The notes below the pieces were generated by a model. It searched no databases and was not told the DNA's origin. It saw only the letters and a program-made list of their open reading frames with translations. Both the position numbers and the translations under genes were made by a program. Below, piece by piece: positions 1-8,460 of a DNA stretch of 53,594 bases. Location: positions 1 through 53,594 of the forward strand of contig CAZXFT010000021.1 of NCBI GenBank assembly GCA_964640655.1. The letters run 5' to 3'. Positions within the stretch are counted from its first letter, which is position 1; each line of letters begins with the position of its first letter. This stretch comes from BJGO01 sp964640655 (GTDB taxonomy: Bacteria > Bacteroidota > Bacteroidia > Chitinophagales > UBA10324).

Positions 1-336
1 ACACTTATAAATGGCAGTTATAAAGTTATAATGACCAATTCTACACTTATAAATGGCAGTTATAAAGTTATAAAGACCAATTCTACACTTATAAATGGCA
101 GTTATAAAGTTATAAAGACCAATTCTACACTTATAAATGGCAGTTATAAAGTTATAAAGACCAATTCTACACTTATAAATGACAGTTATAAGTTTATAAT
201 GACCAGTTCTACACTTATAAATGGCAGATATAAAGTTATAATGACCAATTCTAAACTTATAAATGGCAGTTATAAAGTTATAATGACCAATTCTAAACTT
301 ATAAATGACAGTTATAAAGTTATAATGACCAATTCT
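1..336. repeat. 42-bp minisatellite, eight tandem copies
   Basis: Eight head-to-tail 42-bp units begin at 1, 43, 85, 127, 169, 211, 253 and 295. A ninth, strongly diverged unit starts at 337 and dissolves into unique sequence by about 370. Units 2-4 are almost identical; units 5-8 carry point changes. Most units contain the palindrome TTATAA two or three times. Because 42 is divisible by three, the array is open as a 14-residue repeat, but it has no recognisable start context, signal peptide or homology, so I treat it as non-coding. The record starts inside the array, so the true copy number is unknown. Confidence 0.93.
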
Positions 337-464
337 ACACGAATAACCGGCAGTTCTGTGCTTATACCCATCAAAACAGAGCAAAAAAATTACACATCAG
401 GTACAGACAAAATATTATTCTAATTACGTTATATATATATCAGCATGTCGAATAAAATAATTAT

Positions 465-503
465 TTCATAGAAAAAATTTGGCGATTCATAGAAAAGATT
501 TGG
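465..503. repeat. Two 18-bp direct repeats, 21-bp period
   Basis: TTCATAGAAAAAATTTGG at 465-482 recurs at 486-503 with one change (A to G) after a 3-nt spacer, so the two copies lie on the same helical face about two turns apart. This could be a tandem protein-binding site or a minimal duplication; nothing here decides between them. Confidence 0.7.
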
Positions 504-644
504 AAAAGGTGTTTCGCTGATGTATATTCGTACTAAGGAATTTGAATTCTACAGATAAGGCGTTTTTAACCTGAAAACAAGACCCGGCCTTATCGGGGCT
601 ACAGAGCAGCCTGCCTCTTAAATGCTGCCACATTTTTTCACTCT

Positions 645-711
645 GCGTAATGAATATAGTCCGCCACGGATACGCAGGGTCTCTGCCCACAGCTTACTAT
701 ATTGATTACGC
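645..711. repeat. 16-bp imperfect inverted repeat upstream of the FN3-type gene
   Basis: The left arm GCGTAATGAATATAGT (645-660) pairs with the right arm ACTATATTGATTACGC (696-711), 15 of 16 positions matching, across a 35-nt loop. The loop can form a smaller GC-rich hairpin of its own around 674-687. The right arm ends 23 nt before the ATG at 735, so as RNA it would be a large 5'-leader stem-loop. It could instead be the termini of a tiny mobile element. Confidence 0.65.
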
Positions 712-734
712 ATACAAAACAAAACTAAACCATT

Positions 735-1367
735 ATGTTTTTGTTTGTAAATTTAGTACTGATACCCAGGCTTGGGTTAAGTCAAATGCGCGATGCTGAT
801 TTGCTGATTTATGCACACAACATCGTGATTGCGTTAAACGGCAATGCGTCGTTTCCGGGTGTTCAGGCCGATCTGTTATTAATGAAGGCGCAAGCCGACG
901 TTTTTGAAGCGGCCAAGGACAACGTGAAACATGGACCTGCCGGAGCGGCGGCTCTGAAGAAAGCAGAGCGCGCTAAGCTGGAAACCATGCTTAAAAATCT
1001 TGCTGCCCAATGTGTTATTGAGGCAAACGGAGATGAGTCTGTGTTTCTGAGCAGCGCGTTTGATCTTCGACGCCGTCCGCAACCCCACAATCAGTTGAAC
1101 GCTCCCGAAAACTTTGATGTAATCTCGCTGGCCGATTCGGGCAAAGTGAAGGTTTCGTTCAAGAAAGTAAAGGGAGCATACAGCTATGAATTGTGAACAG
1201 ACAAAAGCGGTCAAGACTTTGAGCTACATAGTCTGCTTTCTAACGGTCGTAATGTAGTTATCAATAATCTGGACAGCTTTACTATGTATCGTTTTCGTCT
1301 GAGAGCATCGGGCAAGAACGGTATCAAGAGCGGCTTCAGCGAAATAGTTGAAGTGCCGGTTCTGTAA
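735..1367 (+). pseudogene. Fibronectin-III-type protein interrupted by an in-frame TGA
   Basis: The frame starts at ATG 735 and runs 153 codons to TGA at 1194-1196, then continues in the same frame for 56 more sense codons to TAA at 1365-1367. The first part has the hallmarks of a roughly 210-residue Bacteroidota family: an N-terminal helical region (RDADLLIYAHNIV, then NGNASFPG, then an Ala/Lys-rich helix) followed by an FN3-like domain. The part after the stop (ending YRFRLRASGKNGIKSGFSE) supplies the last FN3 strands, so the stop lies inside the domain. A TGG-to-TGA change or a sequencing error would explain it. There is no signal peptide. A strong terminator follows at 1480-1512. The family assignment is from memory of similar proteins; the interrupted frame is seen directly. 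Confidence 0.75.
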
Positions 1368-1374
1368 TGCAAAG

Positions 1375-1430
1375 GGGGCTGTGATGAGCAGCCCCACGGG
1401 GTGCCAAAGGTGCCGCACAGTAGTGCGGCA
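1375..1430 (+). other. Two stem-loops between the FN3-type gene and its terminator
   Basis: GGGGCTG (1375-1381) pairs with CAGCCCC (1389-1395), and TGCCGCAC (1411-1418) pairs with GTGCGGCA (1423-1430). With the terminator at 1480-1512 they give three consecutive hairpins in a 140-nt 3' region. They may stabilise the transcript 3' end or be a small structured RNA. Confidence 0.5.
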
Positions 1431-1479
1431 TTGCATGAAACAAGTCGGAAATTTCTCGCGCGGAGTAAGTTTCCGCAAA

Positions 1480-1512
1480 GCCGCAGGCAGAGGTGCCTGC
1501 GGCTTTTTTTTT
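1480..1512 (+). terminator. Intrinsic terminator of the FN3-type gene
   Basis: A perfect 10-bp stem, GCCGCAGGCA (1480-1489) with TGCCTGCGGC (1494-1503), has a 4-nt loop and is followed by nine T residues (1504-1512). Confidence 0.9.
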
Positions 1513-1637
1513 ACTATTGAAGTATAGAGCATGAGAAATATTTCTCAGCATAATCAACAACAGCAGTTAAACAGCACAACAACATACGGCTTCCGGCTAA
1601 AAAAGCCGTATGGTAAATATTGAAAATATGGATTTGA

Positions 1638-2825
1638 TTATTTTAAATAATATGTTGAACCTAAATAATCAACACCGTTTCCATAATCATTAATATGGCT
1701 AATATGTTTTGTAATGATATTAAATTTATGCAAACCAGATTTATGTGAATAAATATTTCGGGCAGGGAAATAAATGATTGAATCGCTTGCCCAGGACAAG
1801 TTGAAAGTATTATCGGGCAAGGCATTTAAATTTTGTTGGCATTCAACTTCAAATTCCTTACTGACTATATCATAACTAAAAAATTCGACACTGGCGGCAC
1901 TTCCACTAAGACCCGATAAACATGTTCCTAATAATTTTGAATTACCCCAGGGAAGTAAACTAGACCTAGGTACCCTGCCGCTGATGTTATCAAAATCATG
2001 AATCCTCTCCAGTGTATCTATTCGGGGATCAAATTTTACCAGGCAACCATAACCGTACTTGCCACCAAACATACACGAGCCATAAAAGCAAGAATCGGGA
2101 GCAACATACCAGTCACCAACAGCTACATATCCAGTTGAATCTGACAACTCAAAGAGCGGAGTAATAAAAGGATCGCCTAACACATATTTGGCAATACCGC
2201 CATAGTTAGTAGAGCTAGCATAGTTGGTATTTCCATAAAATGTATAAATGGTTCCGTTATAAGAAATCAATGAACGGGTTGTAGGGTTATAGTAATCGTT
2301 CCAAACTGGGGTTGTGAGTATATCAACATGATTTGTAAGTGGATCAAAACGTATCACCCTTCCACCCATAAAATAGAGTTTACCGTCGTTACCTTTTGAT
2401 AACTGAGTCATCGTTGAAACTGAATTATTTGAGAAGTCAAGCTTCTTCACAATTCTATAAATAGCTGAATCGGGATTAAAAATAAAAATTGACCCCGTAA
2501 TATTATTTGCTCCATTGTAACAAATTCCGTAATAATTTCCATCATCGGCTTTTGTCATACCAATATCTATTTCTTGAGAACCGGGAAAGCCTACAGAATC
2601 AACAAATGAATAAATAATCTTGAATCCGGTTCCATCATATTTTAATTCATAGATATAACCCAGATTGTTTTCGCCACCTATAAACTTTGCAAGACCATAT
2701 ATTCTCTCTGAAGAATTATCAGAATCGGTATCGGTTATTGGAGGCTCAACCAAATCTTTTTTCTTGCAATTTGTTAAAATAAATAATACTGAATAAATTA
2801 ATGTGTAAAGAATATATTTTTTCAT
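1638..2825 (-). CDS. Lipoprotein with GloVer-like beta-propeller repeats
   Basis: This is a predicted lipid-anchored envelope protein. From the ATG at 2825 it starts MKKYILYTLIYSVLF and has a lipobox LTNC with the acylated Cys at residue 20; an ATG five codons upstream (2840) is the alternative start. After a Ser/Asp-rich linker come repeated blades of the type YIYELKYDGTGFKIIYSF and GSIFIFNPDSAIYRIVKKL, with DGKLYF-like turns. These resemble the choice-of-anchor GloVer / TIGR03803 repeats of secreted Bacteroidota proteins. No catalytic motif or T9SS domain is visible. The gene stands alone; an imperfect hairpin at 1583-1612 lies just past its stop. The lipoprotein call is firm, the repeat family is moderate, and the function is unknown. 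Confidence 0.8.
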   Translation of the reverse strand: MKKYILYTLIYSVLFILTNCKKKDLVEPPITDTDSDNSSERIYGLAKFIGGENNLGYIYELKYDGTGFKIIYSFVDSVGFPGSQEIDIGMTKADDGNYYGICYNGANNITGSIFIFNPDSAIYRIVKKLDFSNNSVSTMTQLSKGNDGKLYFMGGRVIRFDPLTNHVDILTTPVWNDYYNPTTRSLISYNGTIYTFYGNTNYASSTNYGGIAKYVLGDPFITPLFELSDSTGYVAVGDWYVAPDSCFYGSCMFGGKYGYGCLVKFDPRIDTLERIHDFDNISGRVPRSSLLPWGNSKLLGTCLSGLSGSAASVEFFSYDIVSKEFEVECQQNLNALPDNTFNLSWASDSIIYFPARNIYSHKSGLHKFNIITKHISHINDYGNGVDYLGSTYYLK

Positions 2826-2840
2826 CAATTTTAATTTCAC

Positions 2841-3181
2841 GAAAAATACATTTTATTCTCTCTTAATCACAATCAATTTAGGGATAGAAATCCCACGCGT
2901 ATTGAAATAACATGTTAAATAGTTGCAAGCCTTAACACTGTGTTAATCATTGTATAGCATCGGGTAGACTGTTGCCTGCACAGCCTCAGTAAGTGTTTGA
3001 GTTATTGCCTGATTTTACCAAAGGGTGCGTGCCAACACTGAATCGATTCGACTTGAATGATGATCCGTAACTTTTCATTATTTCAAGACTCCGAAATAAC
3101 GGATGCAGAATAAAAACATTTTTGTTCTAATTCAGAAATCATACTTCTTTTTACTCAGCTTGAATAAAGAGAAATAATTAT
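2841..3181. other. Intergenic region, 341 bp, no gene seen
   Basis: This lies between two minus-strand genes, upstream of the lipoprotein and downstream of the HAF-type T9SS protein. I see no ORF with coding character, no RNA gene, no clear TAnnTTTG box and no strong terminator. A minor inverted repeat GGGAT/ATCCC lies near 2880-2894. Confidence 0.5.
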
Positions 3182-6019
3182 TTACTGCTTAACAAATTTA
3201 CTGCTGTACAAGGTTTTTCCATGTTGCTGTACACTTAAAATATAGTTGCCGGCGGCCACATCGTTGAGTTGAACAGTTACAGGATAAACAGCAGTTTTTG
3301 AAATATTTTCAAGGCGTTTAACCATACGACCGCTCATATCGCTGATAACAATATCAAAGGCGTTAATGACAGGTACTTTAAATAATAGCTGTACAGACTC
3401 TTGCGCCGGTACGGGATAGAGCATGATTTGGTTCAACGATAATTCACTGTCTGTTATACTTAAAGGCACCTGAGTAATAAACAGGGTGTCTTCGTTTGAA
3501 CCGTTAGATCCATTGTCAACAATTACAATAATCTGTCCGTTGCTGCTGAGCGTTTGAATGCTGTGCGATGTATTGGGAGGCAATGTAATGTCGCCGGCCA
3601 TAAATTGTTTAATGGAGTCGTTCAAATAGGTATAAGTCCACAGGTTATAAGTAGCAGAAGTATTTCCGTAATGAACAATCCTGAATTTGTAATCGGCATA
3701 GTTCTCGGCCAGTATGCTGTCTTGAGGAGCGAGTTGCAGGTTATTAATCATAAAATTCACCGCCTGACTTTGGTCGTCGGATATTTGTACAAAATAGGCA
3801 TTAATATTTTTATTGATGTTTTCATCATTGCCAAAAGCAAAACTACGGTGACGTATGCTGCCGTTATCTTTTTCATTGGGCAGGGAAATGCGGTTTAAAC
3901 CCATACTCAGATTGGTTTTATAGAGGTGCCAGTGCATTACCGAATCGCTATAGGCGGTGGTTTGAAAAGCAAACAAGGCATTGGTGTCAGACCTGAATAC
4001 ATTCGGTATGGTTACCTGATCGTTTTCGGGTAATAAATATTCCAGATTACTGCATTGATTGGAAAAGCCGGAACCATTGATCGTCAGGGTTTCATTAGAG
4101 GTGTTCTTTAACTGAATGTGATCATTGCGGCTGATGCTGAACTGGAAGGTACTGTCTGTATTGCTGCTGCGTCTCAGCGAACTGAATTCCTGATAAATAT
4201 TATCGCGCAGTCCTATTTTCTGAAAGCGCATTTCATAAACCTGTGGCCAGCTGGCATTAAATATATACTCACTATTGACAATTTTTTTAACACTTTTTGT
4301 GCTCAAATGAAACTGTTGTGTGGAGTCGTTGTCGTTACTGGAGTCATAAACAAAAAGGGTATCATATTGTACGGTAGTATAGTTAAACGGAAACTTTTTT
4401 GGTGTATGAATTTTATAGGGCAACACATTATGTCCGCCGGTGGGGTTATTGATGGTACCTAAACCTAAACCCAGAGATATAGGGTTTATGGAAGCCGAAT
4501 CGGACAGCATGATATTTTTTAAACGATACAATCCGCAAAAATGACTCATAGTGTCAGGAAACATGATGGCTTTCCACGATGCGGCATATTGTTTTAAAAA
4601 GGAACGCTCTATTGCTTCAATGGCAGGTTTGTTCGTATTGGGCACTGTTGAAATATCCAGGTTAGCCGGTAAGCCATACCAGGTATGAAAAAGATCATCT
4701 CGGTATTTACGTAATAGTGTAGCATAAGAGTAGCCCAAACAATAGCCTTGAAATGCACTGACACCTTTACTCAGATATTTTCCAAAAAAAATAGGTTTTA
4801 AAAAAACCTCATATTTCTGAACATTGCCAAGGTCAATACTTTGTGCAGTCAGTTCCTCTTCCATAAAAGATTTCCATGTAACAGAAGTGCTGGCGGGTAA
4901 TGGTACACCGGGAAACTGATTGAGGATAACATTATTGAGCAAGGGTTTTCCGTTATTGGCATAGGGATCGGTTGTGGCATAGTTTATACCACCGTAATAA
5001 TTCGAAGTCCAGATATCGGTATTCTGATTCACACCACTGTTAGGCATTTTCCACGTGTCTTTCTGATAGTCGAAATTGGGTAAGCGATATTCGTTTCTGT
5101 CAGGATTGAGAATAAAACCAACCCATACCCCTGTGGTAGGGTGTAAGTAAGCGCCTACCAGGTCCATAGAATCATTGATGCCAAGAATAATACTTTGGAT
5201 GGTGTTATTATCCAGGTAATTATTCATGGAAGTGAAATTGTTTAACGAACCCGAACTGTACTGGGCATAAAAACCGGTATAAAAGCCGTTAGATTGCTTG
5301 TATTCTCCAACCATCATGTTGTTGTTGTTAATATCGGTTGGTTTCATATTATTAAAAATCAATGCATCGAAATTGTTGGTTTGTGCATCGAATACAAAAG
5401 GCTTATTGCTGCTGCCGTCAATATAATAACCTGCAATCAGCCCTTCATCGTTTAACCCAAAACCGTATGTTGCATAAAAGTTACTGCCATCGTAGTATCG
5501 TTTGGCATTATAGGCAGATACCGGAGAGGAAGAACTGTCGTTCAGATACCAAAGCCAGCGGTCGCTTAGGTTGGGGTACCACCCTGAATATACATTGTGA
5601 TTATTGATGCCAAAAACCTTTGCTATACCCGGCTGCCAGCTGTTATTTACCATTTCAAAGCTATACTTCTGTACTGTGGCGTTAAAGTATCCTTTCCAGG
5701 TGTCAGTTGTACCTATGGCGTTAATCGCTTGTAAGATGATGGTATTGTTATCGTTAATACCTTCAACCTGCACGGAGGTATAAGCTCCTATTGCAGAACC
5801 CGGAATTTCAATATGGTTGCCTTCTTTGGTAATTACAAAACCGACTTTATCGCCGGATGTATTGATATAGTATCCGCACAAAAAGCGATTGTTGTTAATG
5901 TCGGTAACATAGGTGCTTAGTGGAATTGCACCTAAAGTATATTGCACTTCTTCCAGCGTTTGGGCAAATGACGAAAAACTTGTTAAACAAGTTATCAGAA
6001 TCAATAAAAACTTTTTCAT
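3182..6019 (-). CDS. Secreted HAF-like repeat protein with possible cysteine-peptidase core and T9SS tail
   Basis: This 945-residue protein starts at ATG 6019 with a signal peptide (MKKFLLILITCLTSFSSFAQ, cleavage after Gln20). Residues about 25-310 hold five or six repeats with INNNRFLCGYYI or LNDEGLIAGYYI cores and Gly/Asn turns, resembling extracellular HAF repeats. Residues about 380-580 contain GYCLGYSYATLL (Cys427), GGHNVLPY (His530) and LFVYDSSND (Asp559), in the order Cys, His, Asp as in papain-like hydrolases with GHxVxPY and YDN motifs. The last 80 residues form a T9SS type A sorting domain (MLYPVPAQESVQLLF to FVKQ), so it should cross the outer membrane and be anchored or released there. 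Export is confident. The peptidase idea is inference from motif order only. Confidence 0.82.
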   Translation of the reverse strand: MKKFLLILITCLTSFSSFAQTLEEVQYTLGAIPLSTYVTDINNNRFLCGYYINTSGDKVGFVITKEGNHIEIPGSAIGAYTSVQVEGINDNNTIILQAINAIGTTDTWKGYFNATVQKYSFEMVNNSWQPGIAKVFGINNHNVYSGWYPNLSDRWLWYLNDSSSSPVSAYNAKRYYDGSNFYATYGFGLNDEGLIAGYYIDGSSNKPFVFDAQTNNFDALIFNNMKPTDINNNNMMVGEYKQSNGFYTGFYAQYSSGSLNNFTSMNNYLDNNTIQSIILGINDSMDLVGAYLHPTTGVWVGFILNPDRNEYRLPNFDYQKDTWKMPNSGVNQNTDIWTSNYYGGINYATTDPYANNGKPLLNNVILNQFPGVPLPASTSVTWKSFMEEELTAQSIDLGNVQKYEVFLKPIFFGKYLSKGVSAFQGYCLGYSYATLLRKYRDDLFHTWYGLPANLDISTVPNTNKPAIEAIERSFLKQYAASWKAIMFPDTMSHFCGLYRLKNIMLSDSASINPISLGLGLGTINNPTGGHNVLPYKIHTPKKFPFNYTTVQYDTLFVYDSSNDNDSTQQFHLSTKSVKKIVNSEYIFNASWPQVYEMRFQKIGLRDNIYQEFSSLRRSSNTDSTFQFSISRNDHIQLKNTSNETLTINGSGFSNQCSNLEYLLPENDQVTIPNVFRSDTNALFAFQTTAYSDSVMHWHLYKTNLSMGLNRISLPNEKDNGSIRHRSFAFGNDENINKNINAYFVQISDDQSQAVNFMINNLQLAPQDSILAENYADYKFRIVHYGNTSATYNLWTYTYLNDSIKQFMAGDITLPPNTSHSIQTLSSNGQIIVIVDNGSNGSNEDTLFITQVPLSITDSELSLNQIMLYPVPAQESVQLLFKVPVINAFDIVISDMSGRMVKRLENISKTAVYPVTVQLNDVAAGNYILSVQQHGKTLYSSKFVKQ

Positions 6020-6371
6020 ATTAGGTGAGCGTTATCTTTTAAGTTGGATATATGAAATCTTCTTTTTTTAAATATGGATGAACAGAAATTTAAGTTTACA
6101 ATAACTATAACAAATATAATAGTTTACAGGAATGATATCTGTTATGATATATCGGCTAACACTGACGATTTAATAGATAATCATTTGCCCAGATGATTTC
6201 ACATACTTAGTTTGTTGCCTTTATTAATATCAGGCTTGAATTTTACAGAGCTTTTGAACATAATAGCCTTCTAGATATCTGCACTTCAGTATAAGTATGT
6301 TATTTACTACTAAATAGGTAACTGATCTATGTTTAGGTAGCCTAATTTTACGGCTTCTTAAACTGATAATC
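6020..6371. other. Divergent promoter region, 352 bp
   Basis: This AT-rich spacer separates the divergent HAF-type (-) and WG-repeat (+) genes. The plus side has TAATTTTACGG at 6343-6353, one base off the TAnnTTTG -7 consensus and about 20 nt before the ATG at 6372, but no good -33 TTG. No ORF or RNA gene was recognised. Confidence 0.4.
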
Positions 6372-8093
6372 ATGAAAAAGTCAATTCTACTGCTGGCTGC
6401 ATTGTTCTTACAGGGATCTCTTTATGCCCAATTGTTTCAACCCACCGAAATCATCACAAAGATAGAAGAAGACTATAGCGATCCCACTGCTATGATGTGG
6501 GAAAAGGGAGGCGAATTTCAGGCGCGTTGGATTGAAGACGGAATGTATAAATCAAAAGGCTTACGACTTGGTCCTGAATTAGAATATAGTCATCGCATCA
6601 ATCAGTTGGCATGCAAGGTATCCAGCGATATGGAGTTTACTATTGTGAAATTGAAAGGCAGCAGTGAAAGTTTAATTCAGATAGAACTATATCCTAATTC
6701 CTACAAACAAATCACTTTCCAATACAACGAAAAAGGCTTATGGAACCTGCAAGAGGGGTACAACTCGATCATTAAAACAGGTACAGCTACTGTGAATGTA
6801 GGCAGCAACATTTTAAAAATTGTACATCGCCGCGATGTATTTGAATATTATCTGAATGGAGTTAAGATTACAGATTATAAAGCCCCTAAAACACTGGAAT
6901 CCGACTGGGAAGACATCAAGATTTATTCTAAAGATCTTAAAATGCAATTGGGTTTAGATAAGGTAGTTTTAATTGGATATCTGGACGAAGAAAATAAGAA
7001 GCTGGGTAGTTATGAGTTGGAACGTTTTTCATCCTTTAATTCAAAAACATTTTATAACCGCAGCGATGTATTTGCCATTAAAGATGGTCCACACTGGAGG
7101 TTGATGGATGACCGTGGCAGAATATCAAAAAATAAATTTGATAAGATTAACGGCACTTATGCCGGCGACTGGCTTATCGTTTCCGATGAGTTTGGTTTGC
7201 GTTATGGGTACATTGATAAAGATGGTAACGAAATGCTGCCTATGAAATACAAAGAGGTCAGCGATTTTCTTTGCACCGAAAATAACACTGATTGCTTTGC
7301 ACTCGGATGTTATCGTATTAAAGACATTAACGATAAAATATTTTACATCAATCCGATTTCTAAGGAGATTATTGATGAGGCCGCCGCTAAAAAATCTTTT
7401 AAACCTAAAGTGAATATGGAAGAAGTGAATCTATTACTTGATCCGTCGGAAGGCTTGCAATTAGTTAAACACAAAAGCACTAACAAATTTGGTTACATTA
7501 ATAACTTAAAACAGATAGTTATACCTATGCAATATGAGTCCGCATCATCATTTGGTAGCGGTCTGGCACCGGTTACTTTATACGGTCATCAAATGTATAT
7601 TGATAAAAATGGAAATGAAAAAATAAATGCTGACGGTTTCTCCTATACACAATGTTTTTATAACGGATACGCAGTAGTTAAAAACTCGGAAAAAAAATAT
7701 GCGTTCATTGATACTACAGGAAAGAACAAAACCGGTTTCATTTATACCTATGCCGATGGCTTTAGCAGCGGGCTGGCCGCAGTTTGCTTAGATGGTAAGT
7801 GTGGTTTTCTTGATCTGAATCTTAAGCCTGCTGTTCCTCTCATTTATCAATCGGTTGATTATTTCTCAGAATCGGGATTGGCACATGTATTAACTATGGA
7901 TGGCAAACATGGATATATCAATAAGAAAGGTGAGTTTGTAATACCGGCCATTTACACTGATGGCAGTAAAGATTGGAACCTGATTAGTAATAACCCTAAA
8001 TCGGGCTGGCCTTATCATACATACCGGGTGGAATTAAACGGAGTGGTATCTTTTTTTGATGCTAACGGAAAAGATGTAACACCGGGAAAATAG
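6372..8093 (+). CDS. Exported WG-repeat protein
   Basis: This 573-residue protein starts at ATG 6372 with a signal peptide (MKKSILLLAALFLQGSLYAQ). Residues about 25-215 form a beta-rich domain that resembles a concanavalin-like laminin-G/glucanase fold (inference from strand pattern). Residues about 220-570 contain six or so WG-type repeats, seen as RYGYIDKDGNEMLPMKYKEV, KFGYINNLKQIVIPMQYE, KCGFLDLNLKPAVPLIYQ and HGYINKKGEFVIPAIY. WG repeats are common in envelope proteins of this phylum and have no assigned catalytic role. There is no T9SS tail and no lipobox, so it is probably periplasmic. The next gene lies 367 nt downstream with its own -7 box. Confidence 0.85.
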   Translation: MKKSILLLAALFLQGSLYAQLFQPTEIITKIEEDYSDPTAMMWEKGGEFQARWIEDGMYKSKGLRLGPELEYSHRINQLACKVSSDMEFTIVKLKGSSESLIQIELYPNSYKQITFQYNEKGLWNLQEGYNSIIKTGTATVNVGSNILKIVHRRDVFEYYLNGVKITDYKAPKTLESDWEDIKIYSKDLKMQLGLDKVVLIGYLDEENKKLGSYELERFSSFNSKTFYNRSDVFAIKDGPHWRLMDDRGRISKNKFDKINGTYAGDWLIVSDEFGLRYGYIDKDGNEMLPMKYKEVSDFLCTENNTDCFALGCYRIKDINDKIFYINPISKEIIDEAAAKKSFKPKVNMEEVNLLLDPSEGLQLVKHKSTNKFGYINNLKQIVIPMQYESASSFGSGLAPVTLYGHQMYIDKNGNEKINADGFSYTQCFYNGYAVVKNSEKKYAFIDTTGKNKTGFIYTYADGFSSGLAAVCLDGKCGFLDLNLKPAVPLIYQSVDYFSESGLAHVLTMDGKHGYINKKGEFVIPAIYTDGSKDWNLISNNPKSGWPYHTYRVELNGVVSFFDANGKDVTPGK

Positions 8094-8460
8094 TAAATCA
8101 AAATACAACCAGAGAAAGTATAGAAGAACCTACTGTTACTTTAAAAAGTCAATAATTTCTCTATTCAAATTTAAAGCGGTAAGGATGGTATACTCTCCTG
8201 TTCAGAAACATAAACACTTTCGCTCCGACTTTAAAAACAAAAAACCGGCAGAAGTATTTCAACACGCACCGGATGGTTGGTTTAAAGCTGAACCGTATTT
8301 GAATGCAATGAATATTATGGTAGATACCATAAATAATTACACTATGGAGCAGCTTAAGAAAGTTTATATCGATCAACAGGCATACCGAAGTGGTCTTACA
8401 AATGACAAAGTGAAAATTTTGATGTACCATAAGATATCTTTGCAACTAAATAATACCTCA
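8094..8460 (+). other. Spacer with an in-frame, protein-like upstream reading frame
   Basis: An ATG at 8185 opens a frame that runs without a stop into the LRR gene at 8461. Codons 8-75 have balanced protein-like composition (DGWFKAEPYLNAMNIMVD, MEQLKKVYIDQQAY). The following stretch (ILMYHKISLQLNNTS) does not, and it coincides with a -7 box and then a complete signal peptide. I therefore start the downstream gene at 8461 and regard 8185-8430 as a possible gene relic. Confidence 0.45.
8435..8442 (+). promoter_or_regulatory. -7 promoter box before the LRR protein gene
   Basis: TATCTTTG matches the Bacteroidota TAnnTTTG consensus and ends 18 nt before ATG 8461. The best -33 candidate (TTTG at 8418-8421) is only 13 nt upstream, shorter than usual. 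It supports the 8461 start. Confidence 0.5.

Larger units (their letters stand above)
424..734. other. Intergenic region before the FN3-type gene
   Basis: No convincing gene lies here. It holds a pair of 18-bp direct repeats (465-503) and a long imperfect inverted repeat (645-711). A short reading frame on the minus strand (487-690) has no family features and covers the inverted repeat. The 540-690 part is visibly richer in G and C than the flanking AT-rich sequence. Confidence 0.6.

Noticed and set aside
1..336. CRISPR array
   Set aside because: Units are contiguous with no unique spacers.
31..423. 130-codon open frame through the minisatellite
   Set aside because: It exists because the 42-bp unit is a multiple of three; there is no signal peptide, start context or family feature.
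487..690. 67-codon frame on the minus strand
   Set aside because: It covers the inverted repeat and has no recognisable features.
1194..1196. TGA read as tryptophan or selenocysteine
   Set aside because: Other genes in the window end at TGA in tight operons (35587-35589), and no SECIS-like context was noticed; mutation or error is simpler.
1224..1532. 102-codon minus-strand frame
   Set aside because: It is a shadow of the FN3-type gene tail and runs through its terminator.
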